Shown piece by piece: positions 51,042-59,459 of a stretch of DNA of 64,000 nt. The notes beneath the pieces are model-generated. The model saw only the letters and a list, made by a program, of their open reading frames with translations, did not search any database and was not told where the DNA came from. Source of the stretch: an uncultured Williamsia sp. (GTDB lineage Bacteria; Actinomycetota; Actinomycetes; Mycobacteriales; Mycobacteriaceae); the NCBI RefSeq assembly GCF_947494875.1, contig NZ_CANLWM010000001.1, positions 992,001-1,056,000 on the forward strand, in the 5' to 3' direction. A program made the translations under genes and the position numbers. How positions within the stretch are numbered: the stretch's first letter is position 1; each line of letters opens with the position of its first letter.

Positions 51042-51228
51042 ACCCGCGCTGACCTCGCCCACCCGCGCCGTGCACGGCGCGGATCCACGCGCTCGGCGCG
51101 GGAACAGCCCACCCGCGCCGATCTCGCCCACCCGCGCCGATCTCGCCCACCCGCGCCGACCTGTGAACCCGCGGTGAGCTCGCAAACCCGCGCCGTGGAA
51201 GGCGCGGATTCACGCGCTCGGCGCGGGA
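51042..51228. repeat. Intergenic 19-bp tandem repeat with embedded hairpins
   Basis: The gap between the convergent RNA methyltransferase and DedA genes is built from ACCCGCGCCGATCTCGCCC-like units at 51042, 51061, 51111, 51130, 51149, 51167 and 51186. The units at 51061 and 51186 continue into two near-identical 43-bp modules. In these, CCCGCGCCG pairs with a distal CGGCGCGGG, and the first also holds the perfect palindrome GCGCCGTGCACGGCGC. It may act as a bidirectional terminator or as an intergenic repeat family. Confidence 0.8.
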
Positions 51229-51235
51229 GACGACG

Positions 51236-51970
51236 TCAGTCGCGCGGCAGTTCCGGCTCGGCGGCCTCGGGGACGCCGGCGGCCGCGGCGTTCGCCTTCT
51301 CGGCGCGACGACGCTTGTAGTACTCCCAGAAGATCGGGACGATCGAGACCAGCACGATGACGATGAAGATCGGCTCGATGAGCTTCTGGATGATGTCGAA
51401 CTGGCCCAGCCAGTAGCCGAGCAGCGTGATGCCGCAGCCCCAGACGATCGCGCCGATCACGTTGTACGCGGTGAAGAGCAGGAAGTTCATGCGCGCGGCG
51501 CCGGCGACGATCGGGGCCAGCGTCCGCACGATCGGGACGAAGCGCGCCAGGAAGATGGTGACGGGCCCGCGTCGCTCGAAGAACTCGTGGGCCTCGGCGA
51601 GGTAGCGCTCCTTGAGGACGCGGTTGCCCGGCTTGAACATCGCCGTGCCCGCGTAGCGACCGATCCAGTAGCCGATCTGCCCGCCGATGATCGCCGCGAT
51701 CGGGATGAGGATCAGCAGCTGCCACAGCGACGCGAACCGCTTGACGTCGGCCGACTCGCCCGCAGCGACCAGGCCCGCGACGAACAGCAGCGAGTCGCCG
51801 GGCAGGACGGGGAACAGCACGCCGGACTCGATGAGGATCACGGCCAGCAGCCCGACCAGCGCCCAGGTGCCGAAGTAGCCGAGCAACGTGATCGGGTCCA
51901 GGAACCCCGGCAGCAGGGCCTGGTTCACGGTGGTCGCGTGGGCCGCGTCGGCCAGGTCGGTCGAAGTCAC
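51236..51970 (-). CDS. DedA-family membrane protein (Rv0364-like)
   Basis: A 244-aa integral membrane protein of the DedA (VTT) group, linked to lipid-carrier flipping and membrane homeostasis. Signatures are ESGVLFPVLPGDSLLFVAG (about 48-66), the GQIGYWIGRYAG helix, FLARFVPIVRTLAPIVAGAARM (Arg/Pro motif) and NVIGAIVWGCGITLLGYWLG. GTG 51970 is the start, 8 nt after a TAGGGT -10, so the transcript is probably leaderless. In M. tuberculosis the equivalent gene neighbours fba, as here with pepN between. Confidence 0.9.
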   Translation of the reverse strand: MTSTDLADAAHATTVNQALLPGFLDPITLLGYFGTWALVGLLAVILIESGVLFPVLPGDSLLFVAGLVAAGESADVKRFASLWQLLILIPIAAIIGGQIGYWIGRYAGTAMFKPGNRVLKERYLAEAHEFFERRGPVTIFLARFVPIVRTLAPIVAGAARMNFLLFTAYNVIGAIVWGCGITLLGYWLGQFDIIQKLIEPIFIVIVLVSIVPIFWEYYKRRRAEKANAAAAGVPEAAEPELPRD

Positions 51971-52030
51971 GGGTACACACCCTAGACGGTGCGACCTGAG
52001 GAAACCCTGTGCGCGAGGCGTGTGTACCCG
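51970..52030. promoter_or_regulatory. Divergent DedA/pepN promoter with 11-bp inverted repeat
   Basis: CGGGTACACAC (51970-51980) and GTGTGTACCCG (52020-52030) are perfect reverse complements flanking the gap between the two starts. On the minus strand TAGGGT (51984-51979) is a -10 for leaderless DedA. Symmetry of the arms at both gene heads suggests a shared regulator or paired leader structures. Confidence 0.5.
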
Positions 52031-52046
52031 TGCCAGCATGGTCGTC

Positions 52047-54578
52047 ATGCCCGGCACCAATCTGACCCGTGACGAAGCCCGCGAGCGCGCCGAGGTCGTC
52101 TCCGATCCCGTGTACCGCGTCGACCTCGACCTCACCCTCGACGCCCCCGACGACGGACCGCACCGGTTCGGCTCGGTCACGACGCTGACCTTCGCCGCGA
52201 CCCCGGGTGCCTCGACGTTCGTCGATCTCGTCGACGCCGAGATCGACAGCATCGTGCTCAACGGCACCGACATCCCCGCCGACGCCTACACCGACAACCG
52301 CATCGCCCTGAGCGACCTCGCCGACGAGAACGAGCTCGTCGTCGCCGCACGCTGCGCGTACTCACACTCCGGCGAGGGCCTGCATCGCTTCGTCGATCCG
52401 TCCGACGACCGCGTGTACCTCTACACCCAGTTCGAGGTGCCCGACGCCCGCCGCGTCTACGCGACGTTCGAGCAGCCCGACCTGAAGGCCACCTTCACGT
52501 TCACGGTGACCGCTCCGTCGCACTGGCAGGTGGTGAGCAACTCGGCGTCGCCCGAACCGGATGTCGTCGACGACGGCAACGCTGTGTGGCGGTTCGACGA
52601 GACGCAGCGGATGTCGACCTACATCACCGCGTTGGTCGCGGGGGAGTACCACGTGGTGCGCGACGTCTACTCCGGCGAGTTCGCCGACATCCCGCTCGGC
52701 GTCTTCTGCCGGCAGTCGCTGTCCGACCACCTCGACGCCGACGCGATCCTCGCGATCACCAAGCAGGGCTTCGCGTTCTTCGAGAACGCCTTCGCCATGG
52801 GCTACCCGTTCGGCAAGTACGACCAGCTCTTCGTGCCCGAATACAACATGGGCGCCATGGAGAACGCCGGCGCGGTGACGTTCCGCGACGAGATGATCTA
52901 CCGCAGCCGTCAGACCCGCGCCGCCTACGAGCAGCGCGCGAACACGATCCTGCACGAGATGGCGCACATGTGGTTCGGCGACCTGGTCACCATGAAGTGG
53001 TGGGATGACCTGTGGCTCAACGAGTCCTTCGCCGAGTGGGCGGCTCACCACGCGTCGGCGGAGGCCACCGAGTTCACCGACGCCTGGACCGGCTTCACCA
53101 ACAACCGCAAGAACTGGGCCTACCGGCAGGACCAGTTGCCGTCGACGCACCCGATCGCCGCGGACAACCACGACCTGCACGCCGTCGAGGCCAACTTCGA
53201 CGGCATCACCTACGCGAAGGGCGCGTCGTCGCTGAAGCAGCTCGTCGCCTGGGTCGGCATCGACGACTTCCTCACCGGCTTGCGCGCCTACTTCACCCGC
53301 CACGCGTTCGGCAACACGGAGCTGTCGGATCTGTTGCGGGAGTTGGAGACCGCGTCGGGGCGTGAGCTCGACGGGTGGGCGGCGGAGTGGCTGCAGACCA
53401 CCGGCGTCAACACGCTGCGCGCCCGCTTCGAGGTCGACGGCGACGGGACATTCACGGCGTTCGCCGTCGACCAGTCGGCGCACCCCGACCACCCGACGCT
53501 GCGGCGCCATCGCATCGCGATCGGCCTGTACGACATCGTCGACGGGACGGTCGTCCGCACCGACCGCATCGAGACCGACGTCGAGGGTGAGACCACCGAG
53601 ATCACCGAGCTCGTCGGGAAGAAGCAGCCGGATCTGGTGCTGATCAACGACGACGACCTCACCTACGCCAAGATTCGCCTCGACGAGCGCTCGCTCGCGA
53701 CGCTGCTCGAGCACATCCACCACATCGGCGAGTCGCTGCCCCGCGCACTGTGCTGGAGCGCCGCATGGGACATGACCCGCGACGCGCAGCTCCCCGCGGC
53801 GCGTTTCGTCGACCTGGTGCTTGCCGGCGTCGGGTCCGAGTCCGACCTGACCGCCGTCGCGTCCCTGCTGCGGCAGGCGCAGAGCGCGGTCAGCCTGTTC
53901 ACACCCGAGAGCGAGATCGACGCGCTGCAGGCGCGGTGGGCGCAGGGCGTCCACGACCTGCTCGTCGCGGCCGAACCGCGCAGCGACCACCAGCTGGCCC
54001 TGGCCCGCGGGTTCGCCGCGGCGGCCACCGAGGCGTCGGCGGTGCGGTCGCTCCTCGACGGCGGTCTGGAGGGCCTCACCGTCGACCCCGACCTGCGCTG
54101 GACGTTCGTCGGCGCGCTGGCCCGTCTCGGTGACCTCACCGACGACCAGCTCGACGAGGAGCTGCAACGCGACCCGACCAACTCCGGTTCCGAACGCGCC
54201 GCCGGGGTCCGCGCCATGCGACCGACCGCCGAGGCCAAGGCCGACGCCTGGGAGAAGGCGGCACTCGACCCGTCGACGCCGAACGAGACCCGGCGTGCGT
54301 ACGCGAGCGGGTTCCAGGTGGCGGGACAGGCCGACGTCCTCGAGCCGTACGTCGAGAAGTACCTCGAGCTGGCAGCCACCGTCGTCCCGACGATGGGGGT
54401 GTGGATCGGCCGGATCGTGCTGATCAGCATGTTCCCGCTGGCCAACCCGAGCCAGGCGACCCTCGACCGCGTCGACGCGTGGCTGTCCGACACCGACGCC
54501 GACGCAACCGCCCGCCGTTACGTCAGCGAGGGTCGCGACGACCTCGCCCGGGCGCTCGCCGCCCGCGCGGCGAGCTGA
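52047..54578 (+). CDS. pepN: Aminopeptidase N (M1 family)
   Basis: An 843-aa zinc aminopeptidase that removes N-terminal residues from peptides in the cytoplasm. The exopeptidase motif GAMEN (about 269-273), the zinc site HEMAH (about 303-307) followed 18 residues later by Glu in NESFAEW, and the ERAP1-like C-terminal helical domain (from about 530) are intact. ATG 52047 gives MPGTNLTRDEA, matching the conserved actinobacterial N-terminus; ATG 52038 adds three residues. No signal peptide. Confidence 0.93.
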   Translation: MPGTNLTRDEARERAEVVSDPVYRVDLDLTLDAPDDGPHRFGSVTTLTFAATPGASTFVDLVDAEIDSIVLNGTDIPADAYTDNRIALSDLADENELVVAARCAYSHSGEGLHRFVDPSDDRVYLYTQFEVPDARRVYATFEQPDLKATFTFTVTAPSHWQVVSNSASPEPDVVDDGNAVWRFDETQRMSTYITALVAGEYHVVRDVYSGEFADIPLGVFCRQSLSDHLDADAILAITKQGFAFFENAFAMGYPFGKYDQLFVPEYNMGAMENAGAVTFRDEMIYRSRQTRAAYEQRANTILHEMAHMWFGDLVTMKWWDDLWLNESFAEWAAHHASAEATEFTDAWTGFTNNRKNWAYRQDQLPSTHPIAADNHDLHAVEANFDGITYAKGASSLKQLVAWVGIDDFLTGLRAYFTRHAFGNTELSDLLRELETASGRELDGWAAEWLQTTGVNTLRARFEVDGDGTFTAFAVDQSAHPDHPTLRRHRIAIGLYDIVDGTVVRTDRIETDVEGETTEITELVGKKQPDLVLINDDDLTYAKIRLDERSLATLLEHIHHIGESLPRALCWSAAWDMTRDAQLPAARFVDLVLAGVGSESDLTAVASLLRQAQSAVSLFTPESEIDALQARWAQGVHDLLVAAEPRSDHQLALARGFAAAATEASAVRSLLDGGLEGLTVDPDLRWTFVGALARLGDLTDDQLDEELQRDPTNSGSERAAGVRAMRPTAEAKADAWEKAALDPSTPNETRRAYASGFQVAGQADVLEPYVEKYLELAATVVPTMGVWIGRIVLISMFPLANPSQATLDRVDAWLSDTDADATARRYVSEGRDDLARALAARAAS

Positions 54579-54607
54579 CAGACTGCCGTGACCGGGGCCA
54601 CCGCGAG

Positions 54608-54617
54608 TTGACATACT
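54608..54617 (+). promoter_or_regulatory. Candidate fba promoter elements
   Basis: TTGACATACT contains a consensus -35 hexamer (TTGACA, 54608-54613) and, overlapping it, a CATACT (54612-54617) that could be a -10. Which serves which function is not decided by sequence; either gives a leader of about 60-70 nt before the fba ATG at 54692. Confidence 0.35.
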
Positions 54618-54691
54618 GGCCCCAGGAGCCGCGGACCCGGGGATCCCGCCCGCTGCTCACGGACATCACCGACCGGTTGGAGGACCGTCAC

Positions 54692-55729
54692 ATGCCCATC
54701 GCCACCCCGGAGCAGTACGCGCAGATGCTGGATGCCGCCAAGAAGGGCGGCTACGCCTTCCCGGCCATCAACTGCACGTCGTCGGAGACGATCAACGCGG
54801 CGATCAAGGGCTTCGCGGACGCCGGCAGTGACGGCATCATCCAGTTCTCCACCGGTGGTGCGGAGTTCGGCTCGGGTCTGGGCATCAAGGACATGGTCAC
54901 CGGCGCGGTCGCGCTGGCCGAGTTCGCCAACGTGGTCGCGGAGAAGTACGACGTCCTCGTCGCGCTGCACACCGACCACTGCCCCAAGGACAAGCTCGAC
55001 ACCTACGTGCGCCCGCTGATCGCCATCAGCCAGGAGCGCGTGGACGCCGGCAAGAACCCGCTGTTCCAGTCGCACATGTGGGACGGCAGCGCCGTGCCGC
55101 TCGACGAGAACCTCGAGATCGCCAAGGACCTGCTGGCCAAGGCGGCCTCGGCGAAGATCATCCTGGAGATCGAGATCGGCGTGGTCGGCGGCGAGGAGGA
55201 CGGCGTCGAGAACGAGATCAACGAGAAGCTGTTCACCACCGCCGAGGACTTCGAGAAGACCGTCGACGCGCTCGGCGCGGGCGATGCGGGCAGCCGCTAC
55301 CTGCTCGCAGCGACGTTCGGCAACGTGCACGGTGTCTACAAGCCCGGCAACGTGAAGCTGAAGCCCGAGGTCCTCAAGACCGGCCAGGAGGTCGCGGTGA
55401 AGAAGCTGGGCTCCGGCGCCGGCGACAAGCCGTTCGACTTCGTCTTCCACGGCGGATCGGGCTCGCTGAAGAGCGAGATCGACGAGGCACTGGGCTACGG
55501 CGTCATCAAGATGAACGTCGACACCGACACCCAGTACGCGTTCACCCGCCCGATCGCCGGCCACATGCTCGGCAACTACGACGGCGTGCTGAAGATCGAC
55601 GGCGAGGTCGGCAACAAGAAGGTCTACGACCCACGCAGCTACCTCAAGAAGGCCGAGGCGAACATGAGCGAGCGCGTCGTCGAGGCCTGCAACGATCTCA
55701 AGTCGGCCGGCAAGTCGATCGCTAAGTAG
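54692..55729 (+). CDS. fba: Class II fructose-bisphosphate aldolase
   Basis: A 345-aa zinc-dependent aldolase of glycolysis and gluconeogenesis. Zinc and active-site residues appear in VALHTDHCPKD (about 90-100), ILEIEIGVVGGEEDG (about 164-178), FGNVHGVYKPG (His about 212) and DFVFHGGSGS (His about 252). The length is that of mycobacterial class II enzymes. The ATG at 54692 follows TTGGAGGACC. Its position beside DedA and the Rv0361-like gene matches M. tuberculosis Rv0363c. Confidence 0.96.
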   Translation: MPIATPEQYAQMLDAAKKGGYAFPAINCTSSETINAAIKGFADAGSDGIIQFSTGGAEFGSGLGIKDMVTGAVALAEFANVVAEKYDVLVALHTDHCPKDKLDTYVRPLIAISQERVDAGKNPLFQSHMWDGSAVPLDENLEIAKDLLAKAASAKIILEIEIGVVGGEEDGVENEINEKLFTTAEDFEKTVDALGAGDAGSRYLLAATFGNVHGVYKPGNVKLKPEVLKTGQEVAVKKLGSGAGDKPFDFVFHGGSGSLKSEIDEALGYGVIKMNVDTDTQYAFTRPIAGHMLGNYDGVLKIDGEVGNKKVYDPRSYLKKAEANMSERVVEACNDLKSAGKSIAK

Positions 55730-55771
55730 TCACCGCCCGGCCGGCGGTCCCACCGTCGGCCGGGACGGCTG

Positions 55772-57001
55772 TCACCCGGTGGGCTGTGAACCCGCCGACG
55801 ACGAACACACCTTCCACGACCCGTCCTGCGACTCGAGGCGCAACACGACGTTCGACGTCTTCTCGGGGGCGCCGGTGAGCGCTGCGCTCACCTCGACGAT
55901 CGCGTTTCTCGGGTCGACGACGCGGGCCGCCGTCACGCCACGCACCTCGACGAGCCGACCCGCGTCCTTCTGCGCCTGGTACTGCGCCGCGAACGCCTGA
56001 GGATCGGCGGAGTCGAAGAACTGCTTCCGGTCGCCGCAGGTCACCTCGCGCAGCGTCGTCAGATCACCCTTCGCCAGCGCGCTCGCATACTTCTGCGCGA
56101 CGTCGGCGGCCTGGTCGGCCTGAGGGACCGCCGGGCTCCCGCGTGAGGCGAGCACCGCGACGACGACGACGACCACCGCCACGATGATCGCCGCGACCGA
56201 ACTCGCCCAGACGAGCAGTTTCCGACGCTTCTGCCCGTTGTCGGTTCGTGGTGCGGCGCCGGCCGTGACCGGCGGGATGTACTGCGGTGCAGCCTTCTCT
56301 TCCGCGGCGGGCGCGATGGCCTGCGGCTCCGCGCGCTCGGGTCGGGGTTGGGGCTCCGGTTCCGGGGTCGGCTCCTGCTCCGACGGCGTCGCGGACTCGT
56401 CCTCTGCCGGCGTCTCGGCCGGCTCGCCGTCCTCGTTCTGCGTGTCTTCAGGCGGGGTGTCCTCGGACGGGGTGTCACCGGTCGCGGCGTCGGGGTCGGC
56501 GGACTGCTCGGTCGGCGCGGCCTCGGCGGCGGGCGTGTCCGTGGCATCCGACTCGTCGTCGGCGGACTGCGCCGCGGCGGTCTTCTCCTCGACGTCCGGC
56601 TCAGCCGTCGTGTCAGCCTCCTCGTCGGAGCTCGCGGCGTCGTCGGACTCGGTGGCGGATGCCGGGACGTCGTCGGTCTCGGTGTCGGGGGCGTCCTCGT
56701 CGGCGGGCTCGTCCGCGTCGGATTCCTCTGCGTCCGCCTTCTCGTCCGGCTGCTCGGTCTCGGCGGGCTCGTCGGCGTCGGGAGTGTCGTCGGAGGTGGT
56801 CGCGTCGTCCGCGGGACCCTGCGCCTCGACGTTCCCGGTGGGGGTGGGATCCTCGGTGGGCGCGGAGGCCTCGGAGGGTGTGGTCGCGTCGTCCTGGGCG
56901 GGACGACCCTCGTCGGGGGCGGACGGTGTCGTCCGACGGCGTCGCAGCGATCGCGCCACACGTCCGAGCGCGGAATCGCCGGTGTCGTCAGGATGCGACA
57001 T
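55772..57001 (-). CDS. Single-span membrane protein with long acidic disordered domain (Rv0361-like)
   Basis: 409 aa. Residues 1-235 are a very acidic, low-complexity Asp/Glu/Thr/Pro/Ala region predicted to be cytoplasmic. KRRKLLVWASSVAAIIVAVVVVVVAVLA (about 258-285) spans the membrane. The exterior C-terminal domain (about 125 residues) resembles the NTF2-like lumazine/DUF4878 group, with VAQKYASALAKGDLTTLREVTCG and a second Cys near the end (WKVCSSS). M. tuberculosis Rv0361, next to fba, has the same single-span plan. Role unknown. Confidence 0.75.
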   Translation of the reverse strand: MSHPDDTGDSALGRVARSLRRRRTTPSAPDEGRPAQDDATTPSEASAPTEDPTPTGNVEAQGPADDATTSDDTPDADEPAETEQPDEKADAEESDADEPADEDAPDTETDDVPASATESDDAASSDEEADTTAEPDVEEKTAAAQSADDESDATDTPAAEAAPTEQSADPDAATGDTPSEDTPPEDTQNEDGEPAETPAEDESATPSEQEPTPEPEPQPRPERAEPQAIAPAAEEKAAPQYIPPVTAGAAPRTDNGQKRRKLLVWASSVAAIIVAVVVVVVAVLASRGSPAVPQADQAADVAQKYASALAKGDLTTLREVTCGDRKQFFDSADPQAFAAQYQAQKDAGRLVEVRGVTAARVVDPRNAIVEVSAALTGAPEKTSNVVLRLESQDGSWKVCSSSAGSQPTG

Positions 57002-57116
57002 CGTGCCTCACCTTCATCAGTGCTGGTCCCCGGATGCGCCCCCCAGCGCCGGAATCAGACTAACGAACGGCTCCGGGGAGTCCGGTGACGCCGTCCGCGG
57101 CGTGCACAATGAGCCT

Positions 57117-57533
57117 GTGACGTCATTCGGAGACCTGCTCGGACCGCAACCGACCCTGCTGACCGGCGACGACGAGGCCGAGTCGGACCTGCTGAACGGC
57201 GCAGCCGCCGAGGCCGTCGCCGCGGCGCATCCCACCGCGTCGATCGCCTGGGCGCAGCTCGCGGAGGACGCCCTCGCGTCGGGCGCCACCATCACCGCAT
57301 ACGCGTACGCGCGCACCGGGTATCACCGCGGGCTCGACCAGCTCCGCCGCCACGGATGGAAGGGCTTCGGGCCGGTGCCGTGGAGCCATGAGCCCAACCG
57401 CGGGTTCCTCCGCTGCGTCGGTGTCCTCGCCCGGGCGGCGCAGGCCATCGGCGAGCAGGACGAGTACCTGCGGTGCCTCGACCTGCTGAACGACAGTGAC
57501 CCGGCCGCGGCCGGCGAGCTCGGACTCGCCTGA
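57117..57533 (+). CDS. DUF3151 protein (Rv0360c-like)
   Basis: A 138-aa soluble protein, mostly helical. ASIAWAQLAEDALASG, AYAYARTGYHRGLDQLRRHGWKG, VPWSHEPNRGFLR and AAQAIGEQDEYLRC are the conserved DUF3151 segments. GTG 57117 gives the conserved MTSFGDLLG start; longer in-frame readings run across the divergent acidic-protein gene. The family is restricted to actinobacteria and has no known function. It is divergent from the Rv0361-like gene and overlaps the FUSC-like gene. Confidence 0.85.
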   Translation: MTSFGDLLGPQPTLLTGDDEAESDLLNGAAAEAVAAAHPTASIAWAQLAEDALASGATITAYAYARTGYHRGLDQLRRHGWKGFGPVPWSHEPNRGFLRCVGVLARAAQAIGEQDEYLRCLDLLNDSDPAAAGELGLA

Positions 57534-58689
57534 GCCGGATCCCGCGACGCCGTCGGCGCCGCGGCCGGCCCAGCGTGTGGACTCCGCCCTCGAATCCGTC
57601 CGACGTCGGCAGAATGCGCTGCCCGGCCCGATCCGGACGCGGACGAGGCGGGTCTGGTACTCGCTGATCCCGGTGGTGCAGTGCGCCATCGCCGCCGGCG
57701 TGTCCTGGGCGGTGGCGACCGACGTGATCGGTCACACGCAGCCGTTCTTCGCGCCGATCGCGGCGGTGATCTCCCTCGGGGTGTCCCTGGGGCAGCGCTG
57801 GCGCCGCGCGGTGGAGATGGTCGTCGGCGTGACCGTCGGCATCGGTGTCGGTGATCTCATCGTCAGCCTCATCGGCTCGGGTGCATGGCAGATCTCGGTC
57901 GTCGTGGGATTGGCGATGACCGTCGCCGTCGCCGTCGATCGTGGGCCGCTCGTCCCGTTGCAGGCGGGGAGCTCCGCGGTGCTCGTGGCGACCCTGTTGC
58001 CGCCTGGTGGCCCCGCGGGGGTCAACCGCATGATCGATGCGCTCGTCGGCGGCCTGATCGGGGTGGTGATCGTCGCGCTGATCCCCACGCATCCGGTGTT
58101 GCGTGCCCGTCGTGACGCCGCCGCGGTGCTGCACACCATGGCCGGGGTGGTCGACGGCATCGTCGACGGACTCGGTGCGCGCGACGTCGAGATCGTCTCC
58201 GCCGCTCTGAAACGGGCCCGCTCCACGCAGGGAGCCATCGACACGATGCGGTCGGACCTGAGTGGCGGTCGTGAGATCAGCCGGATCTCCCCGCTCTACT
58301 GGAACTCCCGCCGACGGTTGAGTCGGCTGGAGGCGACCGCGGATCCGATCGACAACGCCGTCCGCAACCTGCGGGTGCTCGCGCGGCGGGCGGTGTCGGC
58401 CATCCAGGCCGACGAGCCCGTCCACGCCGAGGTCGTCGAGGTGGTGGCCGACCTCGTCGGAGCGCTGGACGTGCTGCGACGCATGCTCCTCGCCGATCCG
58501 GGTGAGTCGCCCGACGGCGCCGACGCGGCGCGCGTGCTGCGGTCGATCGCGCGGAAAGCGAAGCCGGAGTTGGTCACCGGCGGCGGGTTGTCGGAGACGG
58601 TGATCCTCGCCCAGGTGCGCTCGATCGTCGTCGACCTGTTGATGGTGGCGGGGCTGAAACGGGAGTCCGCACTCGCGACGTTGCGGTAG
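57496..58689 (+). CDS. FUSC/aromatic-acid-exporter-like membrane protein
   Basis: Up to 397 aa. Six N-terminal spans (about 50-205: VWYSLIPVVQCAIAAGVSWAVA, FFAPIAAVISLGVSLG, AVEMVVGVTVGIGVGDLIV, ISVVVGLAMTVAVAV, SSAVLVATLLPPG, MIDALVGGLIGVVIVALI) precede a soluble helical half. This is the FUSC/ArAE_1 plan, linked to efflux of aromatic acids. The start is uncertain: GTG 57496 overlaps the DUF3151 gene by 38 bp, and GTG 57577 is possible. Confidence 0.78.
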   Translation: MTRPRPASSDSPEPDPATPSAPRPAQRVDSALESVRRRQNALPGPIRTRTRRVWYSLIPVVQCAIAAGVSWAVATDVIGHTQPFFAPIAAVISLGVSLGQRWRRAVEMVVGVTVGIGVGDLIVSLIGSGAWQISVVVGLAMTVAVAVDRGPLVPLQAGSSAVLVATLLPPGGPAGVNRMIDALVGGLIGVVIVALIPTHPVLRARRDAAAVLHTMAGVVDGIVDGLGARDVEIVSAALKRARSTQGAIDTMRSDLSGGREISRISPLYWNSRRRLSRLEATADPIDNAVRNLRVLARRAVSAIQADEPVHAEVVEVVADLVGALDVLRRMLLADPGESPDGADAARVLRSIARKAKPELVTGGGLSETVILAQVRSIVVDLLMVAGLKRESALATLR

Positions 58690-58803
58690 TGTCCGCTGCG
58701 TCGACCGGGGCGGCCGAATACACAACTGCTACCGCATCTCTCGCGATGTCCGAATTCCGATCACGCTGATCGTTACTGTGGACCGGCGCCCCTGGTTCGT
58801 CGA

Positions 58804-58809
58804 TACGGT
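58804..58809 (+). promoter_or_regulatory. -10 element for leaderless ABC-importer operon
   Basis: TACGGT (TANNNT) lies 5 nt before the GTG start (58815) of the first importer gene, at the spacing of leaderless actinobacterial transcripts. No ribosome site precedes the GTG. Upstream, 58690-58803 holds no other recognisable motif. Confidence 0.5.
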
Positions 58810-58814
58810 GACGC

Positions 58815-59459
58815 GTGCACCTGTGGAGCTATCTGAACGGCCGGATCGGTGATCTGGCCTTCCTCACCTACCAGCACGCGTCGCTGGCCTTCCAGACGGT
58901 GCTCGTCGGGACGGTCGTGGCGGTCGTCGTGGCCATCGCCGTGTACCGGCTACCGGTGTTCGCCGCGCTCACGTCGACGACGAGCCGTGTGGCGCTGACG
59001 ATCCCGTCCCTCGCCCTTCTCGCCCTGCTGATCGTGCCGCTGGGTCTCGGCGTCGCGCCGTCGTTCGTGATGTTGGCGTTCTTCGCCACGATGCCGATCC
59101 TGGGCAACGCGATCGTCGGACTCCGGTCGGTGCCGGAGACGGTGGTCGAGTCGGCGCGGGGGATCGGGTTGTCGCGCTGGCGTGTCCTGCTCACCGTCGA
59201 GCTGCCCTTGGCCTGGCCGGTGATCCTGACCGGTATCCGCGTGTCCACGCAGATGGTCGTCGGGGTCGCCGCGATCGTCGCCTACGTCCTCGGACCCGGT
59301 CTCGGGTCGCTGATCTTCAACGGGCTGTCGCGCCTCGGCGGGACAAATGCCCTCGAGATGGCCTTCATCGGAACCGTTCTCATCGTCGCCATCGCCCTCG
59401 TCTTCGACGGACTGCTCGTCGTCCTCGGACGCTTCACCACGACCAAGGGATTGTCATGA
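58815..59459 (+). CDS. Compatible-solute ABC importer, permease (OpuCB/ProW-like)
   Basis: A 214-aa permease with five to six spans. The ABC coupling motif lies at ESARGIGLSRWRVLLTVELPLAWPVILTGIR (EAA loop, about 115-145). The family imports glycine betaine, choline, carnitine or related solutes. It is the first of four tightly coupled genes (permease, ATPase, permease, binding protein). The GTG start follows a leaderless-type -10. The stop overlaps the ATPase start by 4 bp (ATGA). Confidence 0.9.
   Translation: MHLWSYLNGRIGDLAFLTYQHASLAFQTVLVGTVVAVVVAIAVYRLPVFAALTSTTSRVALTIPSLALLALLIVPLGLGVAPSFVMLAFFATMPILGNAIVGLRSVPETVVESARGIGLSRWRVLLTVELPLAWPVILTGIRVSTQMVVGVAAIVAYVLGPGLGSLIFNGLSRLGGTNALEMAFIGTVLIVAIALVFDGLLVVLGRFTTTKGLS

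Noticed and set aside
51042-51228. Possible CRISPR array
   Set aside because: Units are directly adjacent with no unique spacers, and no cas genes are nearby; it is a tandem intergenic repeat.
52362-54614. 750-aa minus-strand open frame
   Set aside because: It is antisense to pepN, which has intact GAMEN and HEMAH motifs.
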